Source: Rubellimicrobium sp. CFH 75288
Lineage (GTDB): Bacteria > Pseudomonadota > Alphaproteobacteria > Rhodobacterales > Rhodobacteraceae
NCBI RefSeq assembly: GCF_009904055.1
Contig: NZ_WYDP01000010.1
Span: forward strand, 1-64,000
Direction: 5' to 3'
Length of the DNA stretch: 64,000 bases
The position numbers and the translations under genes are program-made. How positions within the stretch are numbered: position 1 is the first letter of the stretch; every line of letters begins with the position of its first letter. The notes below the pieces were generated by a model, which saw only the letters and a program-made list of their open reading frames with translations, was not told the DNA's origin and made no database searches. Shown here piece by piece: positions 1-8,579 of this stretch.

Positions 1-9
1 TACCATCAC

Positions 10-21
10 TGTCAAAGAGCA
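10..21 (-). promoter_or_regulatory. rRNA-operon boxA antitermination element
   Basis: On the minus strand the sequence reads TGCTCTTTGACA, which fits the bacterial rrn boxA consensus (TGCTCTTTRACA). boxA in nascent pre-rRNA recruits the NusB/NusE antitermination complex and normally lies in the leader ahead of 16S rRNA. It implies that an rRNA operon begins just left of the window and is transcribed leftward. The match is read directly; the rRNA genes themselves are outside the window, so the operon is inferred. Confidence 0.55.
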
Positions 22-152
22 GGCCCCAACAGACAGAAACCTCTCCGGTGCGCCCGATCGTTCAAGCGCGTCCCGAAGAGAGCGTCGTCTGCTGTGGCCG
101 ACCGTCCGTCTGCTTCGCGTTCCGCGTCGCCGCCGTCCGACCGTGGAGGCAG

Positions 153-181
153 TCTCTACAGCGAGGTTTCGGAGGGTGCAA
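153..181 (-). promoter_or_regulatory. Candidate rRNA promoter (sigma70 type)
   Basis: On the minus strand TTGCAC (181-176) is followed after 17 bases by TAGAGA (158-153). An A-tract lies just upstream (T-run at 185-190 on the plus strand), resembling an UP element. The downstream discriminator is GC-rich. The position about 130 bases before the boxA element fits an rrn P1 promoter. The -35 box matches consensus mainly in TTG, so this is a plausible but unproven assignment. Confidence 0.4.
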
Positions 182-370
182 GGGATTTTTTCGCCCCCTC
201 CGTCCTGCCGTGGCGTCAGCCCCGTCCGGCCGGCACCGCAGCGCCGACCGGACCCCCCAGATGGGGCCCCGTGGGCGAGGTTTCAAGGGGTCGGCCCGAC
301 GATCCCGGGAGTGTCCGGGACACCGGGCCGGGCAGTCCGGGTTGATCCGCCGCAGACCGGGCGAAGGAGA
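182..370. other. Upstream non-coding region of rrn leader
   Basis: No protein gene is supported between the window start and the end of the amidohydrolase gene at 371. Short open frames here have no recognisable product. Apart from the boxA and promoter candidates the stretch is GC-rich without an obvious hairpin-plus-T terminator for the leftward gene that ends at 371, so read-through from that gene toward the rRNA operon is conceivable. Confidence 0.4.
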
Positions 371-1231
371 CTATTCCGCGGCCAGACGAAGGCCCTCGGG
401 GCGACCGATGGCCGTCAGATCGGCGACAACCCCCTCCAGAAGCCTTCGGAAGGGCTCGAACCCCTCGTGAGGCTCCACGAGGCGCTCGTCCATGTAGAGC
501 GAGCGGTCGATCTCGACCTGGACGGCGTGCTGACGTCGAGACGGGCGGCCATAATGCTGGACGCTGTAGGCGCCCGCGAACGGCATGTTGCGCAGCACGC
601 GCAGCCCGGCCGCGGTGAAGGCGGCTTCCACCCGGTCCATCACCACCGGCGAGGCGGCAGCCCCGAACCGGTCGCCCAGGACGACGTCAGGCTTGCGGCC
701 GCCGACCACCGCGACCGAATCGAGCGCCTCGTGAGGCATGGAATGGCAATCGATCAGGATGGCCTCGCCGAACTGGGCATGGCTTTCGACGAGGAGGCCG
801 GCCAGGGTTTCGTGATAGGGGCGCCACCACAGGTCGATGCGGTCCTGCGCCTCGGCCAGCGCGATGCGTCCGCGATGGATCGGCCGGCCGCCTGCCACGA
901 CACGCGGGATCACCCCCAGTCCCGAAGCGACGCGCGGGTTGTGCACCGGACGGCGCACCCCCTCGATCAGGGCAGGGTCGAGTTCGTCCGGGGCGCGGTT
1001 GAGATCGACAAAGGCCCGTGCGGCGGCTCCGGCGATCAGGGGAGCCCCGTGGCGCGGCGCGCTGCCGAAGAGAAGGTCCACAAAGGCATCCTCCGACGAG
1101 CGCATGGTTCGCGGGTCGAGCTCGGCCCGCGCGAGGAACCCGGCCGGGCAGAACCGTCCCGAATGCGGCGAGGCAAAGACCACGGATGTCGTGCGCAGCG
1201 AGGGTCGGGACAGGTGAAACGCCGAGGTCAT
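371..1231 (-). CDS. N-formylglutamate amidohydrolase family protein
   Basis: A 286-residue protein of the N-formylglutamate deformylase family, which hydrolyses N-formyl-L-glutamate to formate and glutamate, the last step of one histidine-degradation route. An N-terminal FASPHSGRFCP motif and an internal IDCHSMP motif carry family-conserved His and Asp residues expected to bind the metal. I chose the ATG at 1231 because residues before it in the longer open frame are low complexity and the protein then begins 18 residues before the first conserved motif. No hut genes flank it, so involvement in histidine use is only a family-level guess; relatives acting on other N-acyl amino acids exist. The gene runs toward the predicted rRNA operon. 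Confidence 0.85.
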   Translation of the reverse strand: MTSAFHLSRPSLRTTSVVFASPHSGRFCPAGFLARAELDPRTMRSSEDAFVDLLFGSAPRHGAPLIAGAAARAFVDLNRAPDELDPALIEGVRRPVHNPRVASGLGVIPRVVAGGRPIHRGRIALAEAQDRIDLWWRPYHETLAGLLVESHAQFGEAILIDCHSMPHEALDSVAVVGGRKPDVVLGDRFGAAASPVVMDRVEAAFTAAGLRVLRNMPFAGAYSVQHYGRPSRRQHAVQVEIDRSLYMDERLVEPHEGFEPFRRLLEGVVADLTAIGRPEGLRLAAE

Positions 1232-1390
1232 GGGCTCCGGTCCAGCTCCTCTGCAGCAGCGCCGCCTGCCAGCATATAGCGGCGGGCGGCGAGGCCGGAA
1301 GATGCTCCGCTCCGTCGCCCTGCCTTCCGGCGGAGCCATGCCGTCCGGGAGCGTTTTCCGGGACCCCGGGCGCAACGCGACAACGGGGCC

Positions 1391-1419
1391 TTGATCTCGA
1401 GGGCCGTTGCCTCTAGGAA
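1391..1419 (+). promoter_or_regulatory. Candidate promoter for tRNA-Val/rpmJ
   Basis: TTGATC at 1391-1396 and TAGGAA at 1414-1419 are separated by 17 bases, and the tRNA begins 42 bases further on. It is the best sigma70-like pair I can see in the 230-base gap between the divergent amidohydrolase gene and the tRNA. The -10 box is weak, as is usual in this GC-rich group. Confidence 0.4.
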
Positions 1420-1461
1420 CCGCCCACCCGCGGCGCGGCTCCTTGGGTCGCGCGGCAGGAC

Positions 1462-1536
<75 letters not shown>

Positions 1537-1601
1537 TTCCAGCAGGTCCGCCTGCCAGGCCGCAACCCCGGCGCGTGTGCGCCGCGAAAGGAGGGACGAC
1601 G

Positions 1602-1727
1602 ATGAAGGTCGCCAACTCGCTCCGCTCGCTCAAGCTGCGCCACCGCGACTGCCGCGTGGTGCGCCGCAAGGGCCGCGTGTACATCATCAACAAGACCCAG
1701 CGCCGCTACAAGGCCCGTCAGGGCTGA
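1602..1727 (+). CDS. rpmJ: 50S ribosomal protein L36
   Basis: A 41-residue protein starting [11 protein letters not shown] and ending RYKARQG, the form of ribosomal protein L36 usual in alphaproteobacteria. It belongs to the large subunit and binds 23S rRNA. Only one cysteine is present (in HRDC), so the zinc-ribbon of the C+ paralogue is absent and this is the zinc-independent C- type. A strong ribosome binding site, AAAGGAGG at 1587-1594, precedes the ATG. A clear terminator follows. It probably shares a transcript with the upstream tRNA-Val gene. Confidence 0.95.
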   Translation: MKVANSLRSLKLRHRDCRVVRRKGRVYIINKTQRRYKARQG

Positions 1728-1751
1728 GCGCCGGGACCGGAGCAAGGTCCG

Positions 1752-1782
1752 GGCCGCCGCGAGGGGTCGCGGCGGCCTTTCT
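1752..1782 (+). terminator. Rho-independent terminator of rpmJ
   Basis: An 11-bp GC stem (1752-1762 with 1767-1777) closes a four-G loop and is followed by TTTCT. It lies 25 bases after the rpmJ stop. Confidence 0.8.
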
Positions 1783-1876
1783 GCATTCCGCGGCGGCCAC
1801 CACATCGCGCTGGTCTTGGCGGACCGGTCCGCATAGGCTCCGCGTCATCGCCACGGCATGAGGGAGGGCCGGACCC

Positions 1877-3130
1877 ATGAGACGCACCGGGATTGCGGGA
1901 GGAGGGGCGGCGATCCTGATCCTCGCCTCGGCCCTGCCGGCGGCCGCGCAGGATTTCTGCGGCGGCGCGAGCGCGGGCGGGCAGTGGATCGGCGGGACCG
2001 AGGCGGCCTCCGACCTGACCGCCGCGCCGGCCGCGCTCGAGCAGATGGCGCTCGTGCTGGGCGGCAGCGACTACGTGGCCCTGTTCTCGCTCTCGGAGGC
2101 GGCCGAGGTGCGGCTGGAAGCCCAGGGACGCGGGACAGGCGATCCGGTCATCGACCTGCGCGACGAGGACGGACGCATCCTGCTGTCCGACGACGATTCG
2201 GGCGGAGACCGGGCAGCGCGGGCGGAGACGCGGCTCGAGCCGGGGCGCTACTGCCTGTCGGTCTCCTCGTATGACGGCTCTCCCATGACCGGGGTGGTGC
2301 GGATCGGCCTGACATCGCACGAGGCGCTGACGGCCGGCATGGATGCCGCGCCCGAGCCTCCATCCCCCGGCGGCGCAGCGCCGGGCGACCTGTGCGATCT
2401 GTCCACGCTCTCGACCTTTCTCTCCGATGGTGCCCCGATCGATGCGGATCTGGGCGCAGGCGTCTCGGCCACGGCCTCCGTGGACGAGGTGCCGTTCTGG
2501 GGCTTCCGGCTCGCGGCGCCCGCCCCCCTTGTCATCACCGCGCAGAACGCGCAGGCCGATCCGGTCATCACCCTCTACGACGAGGGCGGCAGCTTTCTCG
2601 GGGAAAACGACGATTGGGACGGGCTCGATTCGCGGCTCGAGATGACGGCGCCCCTGCCGGCCGGCACCTACTGCCTCGCGGTGAACGCCCTGTCGGACCG
2701 GGGGCAGCCCATCACCGTCACCGTTTCGCGCTTCGATGCGCAGGCGGCGCAGACAGCGCTCTACGATCGCGCCGAGGCGTCGCCGCCCCTGGACGGCTCG
2801 CACCCGGTCGAGGATCTCGGCGCCCTCGAGGCGCGGCTGCGCCGCGACGTCCAGAGCACCTCGACCGCCCTGTGGTTCGCCTTCGACGTGCCCGAGGCGG
2901 GGCTCGTCCTGATCGAGACGGTGACCAACGGCCAGGGCGATCCCACCCTCACGCTGTTTGACGATTTCGGCCGCCAGATCGCCTTCAACGACGACAACGG
3001 CGAGACGCTGGACAGCCGGATCGTCGCGCGCGTGATGCCGGGCACCTATCTGGTGGCGCTGCGCCAGCTCGAGACCGACAGCAGCGCACTGACGCGGATG
3101 CTGTTCGAGCGCTTCGAGCCCGCGCGCTGA
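1877..3130 (+). CDS. Exported protein with three PPC-type beta-sandwich repeats
   Basis: A 417-residue protein with an N-terminal signal peptide (about residues 1-25, ending AAAQ) and three diverged copies of a roughly 100-residue unit. Each unit runs from a DPxIxLxDxxG motif with acidic D/N-rich turns to a PGxYxLxV strand; the copies lie near residues 35-130, 165-270 and 310-415. This is the pattern of bacterial pre-peptidase C-terminal (PPC) domains, beta-sandwiches normally attached to secreted proteases. Here no catalytic domain is present, so it is a stand-alone repeat protein, probably periplasmic or extracellular, and the acidic turns could bind calcium. It converges on the caspase-like gene. 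Its biological role is unknown. Confidence 0.7.
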   Translation: MRRTGIAGGGAAILILASALPAAAQDFCGGASAGGQWIGGTEAASDLTAAPAALEQMALVLGGSDYVALFSLSEAAEVRLEAQGRGTGDPVIDLRDEDGRILLSDDDSGGDRAARAETRLEPGRYCLSVSSYDGSPMTGVVRIGLTSHEALTAGMDAAPEPPSPGGAAPGDLCDLSTLSTFLSDGAPIDADLGAGVSATASVDEVPFWGFRLAAPAPLVITAQNAQADPVITLYDEGGSFLGENDDWDGLDSRLEMTAPLPAGTYCLAVNALSDRGQPITVTVSRFDAQAAQTALYDRAEASPPLDGSHPVEDLGALEARLRRDVQSTSTALWFAFDVPEAGLVLIETVTNGQGDPTLTLFDDFGRQIAFNDDNGETLDSRIVARVMPGTYLVALRQLETDSSALTRMLFERFEPAR

Positions 3131-3141
3131 GACAGGAGGGC

Positions 3142-3172
3142 GGGCTGCGGGACGCAAGGACCGGCAGCCCTT
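3142..3172. terminator. Putative bidirectional terminator
   Basis: GGGCTGC (3142-3148) can pair with GCAGCCC (3164-3170) in the 48-base gap between two convergent genes. There is a TT then a C-run on the plus side and no clear T-run on the minus side, so function is uncertain. Confidence 0.4.
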
Positions 3173-3178
3173 CCCCCA

Positions 3179-4819
3179 TCAGTCCTGCAGCGCGCGCTGG
3201 AGGGTGTCGGCGAGGATGCGCACGAGCGTCGCCTCGTCGAGAAAGCCCGACACCGGCAGTCCGCGGTCGCGCTGGAAGTTGCGCAAGGCGCGACGCGTAT
3301 CGGGATCGAAGCGCCCGTCCACCGCTCCGGGATCGAGCCCGAGCGCCGCCAGGCGCTGTTCGACCACGCGCGCGGTCAGCGCGTTGAGGCCGAGCGCCTC
3401 CTCGGCAGCGCGTCCCTGCGCGCGCACCTCGCTGCGATCCGCTTCGAGCGTGGCGATGCGGGCGCGCGCCTCGGTGGCAAAGAGGCCCCGCGGAAAGGAT
3501 TCGAGATAGCCCTGATAGGCCCGGATCGTGTCGGCGCCGCGAGCGGAATCCCACGCCGTGCGGTCGGCGGCCTCCGCCTGGCGACGCTTGTCCTCCTCGA
3601 TGCGGGCCAGCCGGTCCTCGGCATTGCGGGCAAAGAGGCCATCGGGATAGCGCTCGAGATAGGCCCGCAGGCCCGCCTCGTCGCCCCGCGCGCCCGTCTC
3701 CTCCCAGTAGGACCGGTCGGCGGCTTCCACGGCCTGACGCTGGCGCTCGGCCTCGGCCTCGAGCTGGGCGGCGCGCCGGGCGGCCTGGGCCTCGATGCGG
3801 CCGATCTGCTCGGCCGTCAGATAGCCCGTCTGCGCAAAGCCGTTCTGCTGCTGCCAGTCGGTGACGGCGCGACGCGTGCCGGGGCCAAAGATGCCGTCGA
3901 TGCCGCGCGGATCGAAGCCCAGAAGCGTCAGGTTGCGCTGGATCGTGCGCCGCGCCTCGGCCGTGAGGCCCAGCCCTTCCTCGGCCAGTCTCTCGGCCCG
4001 GAAGGGTTCCGCGCGGATGGACTCGATGGCGGCGCGCGCCTGGGCGGCATACCGGCCTTGCGGGTAGGCCCGCAGGTAGTTCTCGTAGGCCGCCACCGTG
4101 TCGAGCGAGCTGGCCCCCTGCCAGAGCGCGTTCTCGTCGGCCTGCAGGGCCTGGGGACGGGGGGCAGGGGCCGAGGGGGCGAAGACGAAGCCTCGCGGCA
4201 GATAGCCCTCGGGCCGGATCGCCCCGTTCTCCGTGACCAGGCGCGACAGGTCGGCGCGCGGGCGCGCCATCTCGTCGGCGAGGAACTCGGCGGCATCGCG
4301 CGGGCTGCCCACCAGAACCGTCACGCCCTGCGGGGCCTCGATCCGGCCCAGTCCTTCGGACAGCCAGGGATCGAAGGCGGCACTGGCCGACGCCTCGACC
4401 CCGAGAAGCAGCACCGCCCGCGACGGCGCACGGGCCAGGACCTGCAACAGGCTCTCGACGGAGACCGCGCGGGGATCGAGGGTCATCAGCCCCGGCGCCG
4501 GCGCCTCGCGCGTGAGATACCAGCTGCGCTCGCCGTCCGTGACGAAGCGGCCCGACAGCGCGACCAGAAGGCGTTCGGCCTCGGGCGCCTCCTCGAGAAA
4601 GGCGGCGAGGGCGCCGGCCACCTCTCCGGCGCGGGCATCCTCCAGCACCGTGACATCGAAGCCCAGCGCCACGATCCCGTCCACGGCCTCGGCGATCTCG
4701 GCGCCTCGGGGGAGGTCGGGCAGGCTCACATAATCCTCGGTGCCGATCACGAGGGCGAGGTTCTCCGCCCAGGCCCCGAAAGGCCAGAGCGCGAAGGCGG
4801 CGAGGGCAAGGCGGCGCAT
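3179..4819 (-). CDS. Caspase-like protein without catalytic dyad, with two peptidoglycan-binding domains
   Basis: A 546-residue exported protein. It has a signal peptide (residues 1-18, FGAWA/EN) and a caspase-like fold at about 19-215 beginning LALVIGTEDY. Three repeats of about 38 residues have the pattern W..A...AY..YL..YP.G.FA..A..RI (near 232-268, 371-407 and 421-459). Two peptidoglycan-binding type 1 domains are interleaved (about 285-340 and 478-535), each with LGFDPRGIDGIFG- or LGLDPGAVDGRFD-like cores. Where active caspase-family proteins have SGHG and a DxC motif, this one has ALSGRF and LLLGVEAS, so both catalytic residues look lost and it may be a pseudo-enzyme or scaffold. The start at 4819 gives the signal peptide directly. 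Confidence 0.75.
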   Translation of the reverse strand: MRRLALAAFALWPFGAWAENLALVIGTEDYVSLPDLPRGAEIAEAVDGIVALGFDVTVLEDARAGEVAGALAAFLEEAPEAERLLVALSGRFVTDGERSWYLTREAPAPGLMTLDPRAVSVESLLQVLARAPSRAVLLLGVEASASAAFDPWLSEGLGRIEAPQGVTVLVGSPRDAAEFLADEMARPRADLSRLVTENGAIRPEGYLPRGFVFAPSAPAPRPQALQADENALWQGASSLDTVAAYENYLRAYPQGRYAAQARAAIESIRAEPFRAERLAEEGLGLTAEARRTIQRNLTLLGFDPRGIDGIFGPGTRRAVTDWQQQNGFAQTGYLTAEQIGRIEAQAARRAAQLEAEAERQRQAVEAADRSYWEETGARGDEAGLRAYLERYPDGLFARNAEDRLARIEEDKRRQAEAADRTAWDSARGADTIRAYQGYLESFPRGLFATEARARIATLEADRSEVRAQGRAAEEALGLNALTARVVEQRLAALGLDPGAVDGRFDPDTRRALRNFQRDRGLPVSGFLDEATLVRILADTLQRALQD

Positions 4820-4987
4820 GGTCGGGGCTCCGTGGCAGGATGGGTGACGGCAGTCGCGCATCGGGATCGCGGCGGGGCCCGCGCCCCGGCGAGGGAACAC
4901 GGGTCTGCCGCGCGGGCCCCGCCCTGACAGAGGCGCAGGCGGGGCTGCTAGGCAATAACGCCGCGCCTTCATCGCCTGCATCCCGTT

Positions 4988-5323
4988 TCAGACGGGGCGG
5001 GTGACGTCGTCCTCGGCCTCGCGCGGGTCGATGCCCATCGCCTCGAGGCCCGCCTCGAGATGGTCGGCCAGATGGGGCGAGCCCTTCAGGTAGCTCGCGG
5101 TGGGTGTGGTCGCCTCCTCGATCGCGGTGCGCCGCGCCTCATCCCATTCCTCGGGTTCGAAGTCGCCCCGCCCGACCCACATCAGCGCGACGAGATCGGC
5201 GCGTTCGTCCTCGTCCATGGCTTCCACGAGGCCGTCGAACTCGGCCTCGGCGCCGGGCATCTCCTGGGCGATCTCGCGCGCCAGCAGGATCACCTCGCCC
5301 ACCTTGTCCGCCGCGATGTCCAT
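4988..5323 (-). CDS. DUF3775 family protein
   Basis: A 111-residue acidic, apparently cytoplasmic protein starting MDIAADKVGEVILLAREIAQ. Sequence blocks such as LVALMWVGRGDFEPEEW and YLKGSPHLADHLEAGLEAMG are typical of DUF3775, a family common in Rhodobacterales and of unknown function. No signal peptide or membrane segment is present. It is divergent from the ECF sigma gene across a 213-base gap, so the two promoters may share control elements. Confidence 0.75.
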   Translation of the reverse strand: MDIAADKVGEVILLAREIAQEMPGAEAEFDGLVEAMDEDERADLVALMWVGRGDFEPEEWDEARRTAIEEATTPTASYLKGSPHLADHLEAGLEAMGIDPREAEDDVTRPV

Positions 5324-5536
5324 GCGATCCTCCGCCTTGCCGCCGGTTCGAGACTGGGGGGCGGGCGCCGGCGGCGCAAGCCCCGTCCCCGTTCTCCCCG
5401 GCGCGGCAACGAGGGGGCGGCGCGATGGTTCCCGCAGCCATTCTGCGCCGATGCACAGAAAAACCCTTGCGGACGGGCTAGCAGGAGCGGGTCTCGCCTC
5501 TATCTGCAGGCAGGCCACCGCCAAGGGAGATGAGCG

Positions 5537-6118
5537 ATGGACGCAAGCCTCCAGACGGACTCCCACCCTCCGAGTGCTCCGCCCGGGTCCGGGCACGATC
5601 CCTTTGTCGCCGATCTGATCAGGGTGCGCGATGCCGCCGACCAAGTCGCCTTTGCCCGCCTGTTCCGGCATTTCGCACCGCGCCTGCGGGCCTTCCTGAT
5701 CCGCTCCGGCTCGCCGCCCGAAGTCGCCGAGGACTGCGCGCAGGAAGCGATGGCCTCGCTCTGGCGCAAGGCGCATCTGTTCGATCCGGCGCGCGCCAGC
5801 GTGACGGCCTGGATCTTCGCCATTGCCCGCAACCGGCGCATCGACCTCGTACGGCGCGAGCGGCCTGCCCCGGATGCACTGCCCTGGGGACCCGAGGCCG
5901 AGCCGCCCCAGGCGGAGATCGTCGCCCTGCGGCAGGAAGGAGCGCGCCTCGTTGATGCCCTGCGCGTCCTGCCCGAGCCCCAGCGCCTGCTGGTCGAGCG
6001 GGCCTACTGGGCGGACCGGACCCATTCGGAGATCGCGGCCGAGACGGGCCTGCCGCTCGGTACGGTCAAGTCCCGCCTGCGCCTGGCGCTCGGACGTCTG
6101 CGGGCCGAGCTGAGCTGA
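5537..6118 (+). CDS. RpoE-like ECF sigma factor
   Basis: A 193-residue ECF sigma factor. Region 2 lies at about residues 40-110 (ending WIFAIARNRRIDLVRRE) and region 4 at about 135-190 (HSEIAAETGLPLGTVKSRL, a helix-turn-helix). The sequence resembles the RpoE of Rhodobacter, which directs the response to singlet oxygen and is held by the zinc anti-sigma ChrR. No chrR-like gene follows: the next gene lies on the other strand only 10 bases away. Either the anti-sigma is encoded elsewhere or this factor is controlled differently. An AAGGGAG ribosome binding site precedes the ATG. Confidence 0.88.
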   Translation: MDASLQTDSHPPSAPPGSGHDPFVADLIRVRDAADQVAFARLFRHFAPRLRAFLIRSGSPPEVAEDCAQEAMASLWRKAHLFDPARASVTAWIFAIARNRRIDLVRRERPAPDALPWGPEAEPPQAEIVALRQEGARLVDALRVLPEPQRLLVERAYWADRTHSEIAAETGLPLGTVKSRLRLALGRLRAELS

Positions 6119-6128
6119 GCGCACTGCC

Positions 6129-6644
6129 TCAACGGTGCGGCGCGCCGGACTCGAGCGAGGGGCCGGTTCCCGGGCCGGTCCCGTTGTGCCGCGCATTCCA
6201 CGCCAGCGGCAGGAATGTGCCGGACACTTCCAGAAAGCCTTCCCCGCCGGGGTGGAGCCAGAACCGTCCCTGCGGCAATCCGCTGACCACATACCAGTCG
6301 GGCGTCCGGTCGAGCCGTCCTGCCGGTCCGCGCTCGCCGCCCGAACAGATGGCCTGCCCGTGGCGGCAGGGCACCAGCCGCCCGGTCCGCAGCGCCCCGG
6401 TGCCGTCGGTCCAGACCAGGGCCATGTCCCCGTTCTCGAACGGCTGTTCGCGGAATCCGCCTTGCACCGCCCGGTCGAGGGATGCGGTCAGCCGCCCCCA
6501 GTCGAGAGCCTCGCCCATGGCAGGGGGCGGCCGGAGCGGAGCCGCAGACGCGGCGGGGGGATCGGCGAGGCCACCGGCCTCGCCGGACGGGCTCCAGAGC
6601 CACAGGGCCGTCAGGCCCGCTGCCGCAACCCGTGTGGCGCTCAT
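6129..6644 (-). CDS. Exported protein of unknown function
   Basis: A 171-residue protein that I do not recognise. It has a signal peptide (about residues 1-23, ending GEAGG/LA), then a Pro/Ala-rich linker and a C-terminal part rich in Trp, Gly and aromatic residues (DWYVVSGLPQGRFWLHPGG). Two cysteines (CRHGQAIC) are close enough for a disulfide in the periplasm. It lies downstream of mutL on the same strand, 59 bases away, and converges on the ECF sigma gene. Confidence 0.6.
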   Translation of the reverse strand: MSATRVAAAGLTALWLWSPSGEAGGLADPPAASAAPLRPPPAMGEALDWGRLTASLDRAVQGGFREQPFENGDMALVWTDGTGALRTGRLVPCRHGQAICSGGERGPAGRLDRTPDWYVVSGLPQGRFWLHPGGEGFLEVSGTFLPLAWNARHNGTGPGTGPSLESGAPHR

Positions 6645-6703
6645 CGCCCCCTCCCTGCCGATCCTGAATCGGACACTAGGCCGCTGCCGTTCCGGGTCCA
6701 TCC

Positions 6704-8536
6704 CTATCGACGGCCGAACAGGGCCTCGATCTCGCGGAGCGAGAGGGCCACGAAGGTGGGGCGACCATGGTTGCAGCTGCCGGCGCCCGGCGTGCGCTCC
6801 ATCTCGCGCAGCAGGGCGTCCATCTCCTCGAGGCGCAACCGCCGTCCGGTCCGCACGGAGGCATGGCAGGCCACCCGAGCCAGGATCGCGTCGAGCTGCC
6901 GTTCCAGGGCTTCCCGGACCTGTCCCGCCTCGGCCAGCGCTCCGGCCAGCAGGCGCAGCAGCCGCGTCCCGTCGGTCCCTGCCAAGGCAGCCGGGAGGGC
7001 CCGCAGCAGGACTGCCTCGCCGCCGAAGGGCTCGATCTCCACGCCGAGCGCCAGCAGGGCGGGTGCCGCATCGAGCAGGCGTTCGGCTTCCTCGGGCGAC
7101 AGTTCGGCCACAACCGGCACGAGAAGCGGCTGCGAGGGGACCTGTCCGCTCCGCGCTGCCTTGCGGAGCCGCTCGAGAAGGATCCGTTCGTGGGCGGCGT
7201 GCGCGTCCACGAGGACGAGACCATCGGGCGTTTCCGCGATGATCCAGTTGGCTCCGATCTGCGCGCGCGCGGCCCCGAGCGGATGCGCCGGCGGGGTTCC
7301 CCCCCCCTCCCATCGGCGCCCTGCGGGAGGGGCGGTCTCGGCGAAACCGGTCAAGGCGGGAGAGACGTCGGCCTGGACCGGACCGGACGTCCCCTCGCGC
7401 GGAGGCGGGAGGCTGTCGGCCGGAGCCGGAGCGGTCCCCGTCGCAGGGCTGCGGGCCAGACGGTTCAGCGCCGCCTGTGCCAGGCCCGGCCCGGGCCGCA
7501 GCGGCCCGCCGAGCGCCCGCCGCAGCGCGGAGACCACGGCCGCGCGCGCCAGATCCGGCTCCCGGAAGCGGACCTCGGCCTTGGCCGGGTGAACGTTCAC
7601 ATCGACCCGCCTTGGATCGCAGTCGACGAAGAGCACCGCTGCCGGGTGCCGGCCTGCGGGCAGCAGGTCCCCATAGCCTGCCCGCAGGGCGCCAAGCAGC
7701 AGCCGGTCGCGCACCGCCCGACCGTTGACGATGACGAACTGCGCCATGCCGGCTCCTCTCGCCTCGGCCGGAAGGGCGGCAAGACCGGAGATCCGGAAGC
7801 CATCCCGCTCGGCCTCGACGGGAATGCAACCGGCCGCGAAGCGCTGGCCCAGCACGGCGGCGATCCGGCGGGCGGCCGCGTCGTCTCCGCTTTCGGCATC
7901 GAGGCGCAGCAGCAGACGCTCCCCCTCGTCGCCGAGTTCGCGCAGCACGAACGCCACTGCCGGTGCCGAGAGGGCGAGGCGGCGCAGCGCATCGAGGGTG
8001 GCGCGCCGTTCGGCCTGGATGCCGCGCAGGAAGTGCAGCCGGGCCGGCACGGCGAAGAAGAGGTCGCGCACCTCCGCCACGGTCCCGCGCTCGATCGCCG
8101 CCGGCACCACGGGACCGACGCGGCCCGCCTCTGCGACGATGCGCGCGCCTTCCTGCCCCGACACCCGGCTCGTCAGCGACAGGCGCGAGACGGACGCGAT
8201 GGAGGCCAGCGCCTCTCCCCGGAAGCCCAGATGGCGCAGGTCCAGAAGGTCGCGACCGTCCGTCTTGGACGTGGCGTGCCGCGCAAGAGCGAGGGGCAGC
8301 TCCTCGGCAGGGATTCCGCAGCCGTCATCGGCCACCCGGATCAGCCGTCTCCCCCCGTCCGACAGCGCCACCTCGATGCGGCGGGCGCCCGCGTCGAGCG
8401 CATTTTCCACCAGCTCCTTGACGGCCGAAGCCGGCCGCTCGACCACCTCGCCCGCAGCGATGCGGTCCACCGCCTCGGGCGCGAGGGGCCGGATCGGCCG
8501 ACGTGGCGGATCGACGAGCGGATCGGTGCGCAGCAT
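6704..8536 (-). CDS. mutL: DNA mismatch repair protein MutL
   Basis: A 610-residue MutL. The N-terminal GHKL ATPase has KELVENALDAGA, DDGCGIP and GFRGEALASIASV; the C-terminal dimerisation domain carries an endonuclease-type motif, DAHAAHERILLE (the usual DQHA with Q replaced by A), plus ACHASVRTG and CNHGRPTF metal-site motifs. It therefore belongs to the nicking MutL type found in bacteria without MutH. It links MutS mismatch recognition to strand incision. Start chosen at 8536, giving MLRTDP shortly before IRPLAPEAVDRIAAGEVV. A Pro/Ala-rich linker of about 90 residues joins the domains. Confidence 0.95.
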   Translation of the reverse strand: MLRTDPLVDPPRRPIRPLAPEAVDRIAAGEVVERPASAVKELVENALDAGARRIEVALSDGGRRLIRVADDGCGIPAEELPLALARHATSKTDGRDLLDLRHLGFRGEALASIASVSRLSLTSRVSGQEGARIVAEAGRVGPVVPAAIERGTVAEVRDLFFAVPARLHFLRGIQAERRATLDALRRLALSAPAVAFVLRELGDEGERLLLRLDAESGDDAAARRIAAVLGQRFAAGCIPVEAERDGFRISGLAALPAEARGAGMAQFVIVNGRAVRDRLLLGALRAGYGDLLPAGRHPAAVLFVDCDPRRVDVNVHPAKAEVRFREPDLARAAVVSALRRALGGPLRPGPGLAQAALNRLARSPATGTAPAPADSLPPPREGTSGPVQADVSPALTGFAETAPPAGRRWEGGGTPPAHPLGAARAQIGANWIIAETPDGLVLVDAHAAHERILLERLRKAARSGQVPSQPLLVPVVAELSPEEAERLLDAAPALLALGVEIEPFGGEAVLLRALPAALAGTDGTRLLRLLAGALAEAGQVREALERQLDAILARVACHASVRTGRRLRLEEMDALLREMERTPGAGSCNHGRPTFVALSLREIEALFGRR

Positions 8537-8579
8537 GCGGGTGAGCCTAGCACCCCCGCCCGCGGGGAGACCAGCGGCC

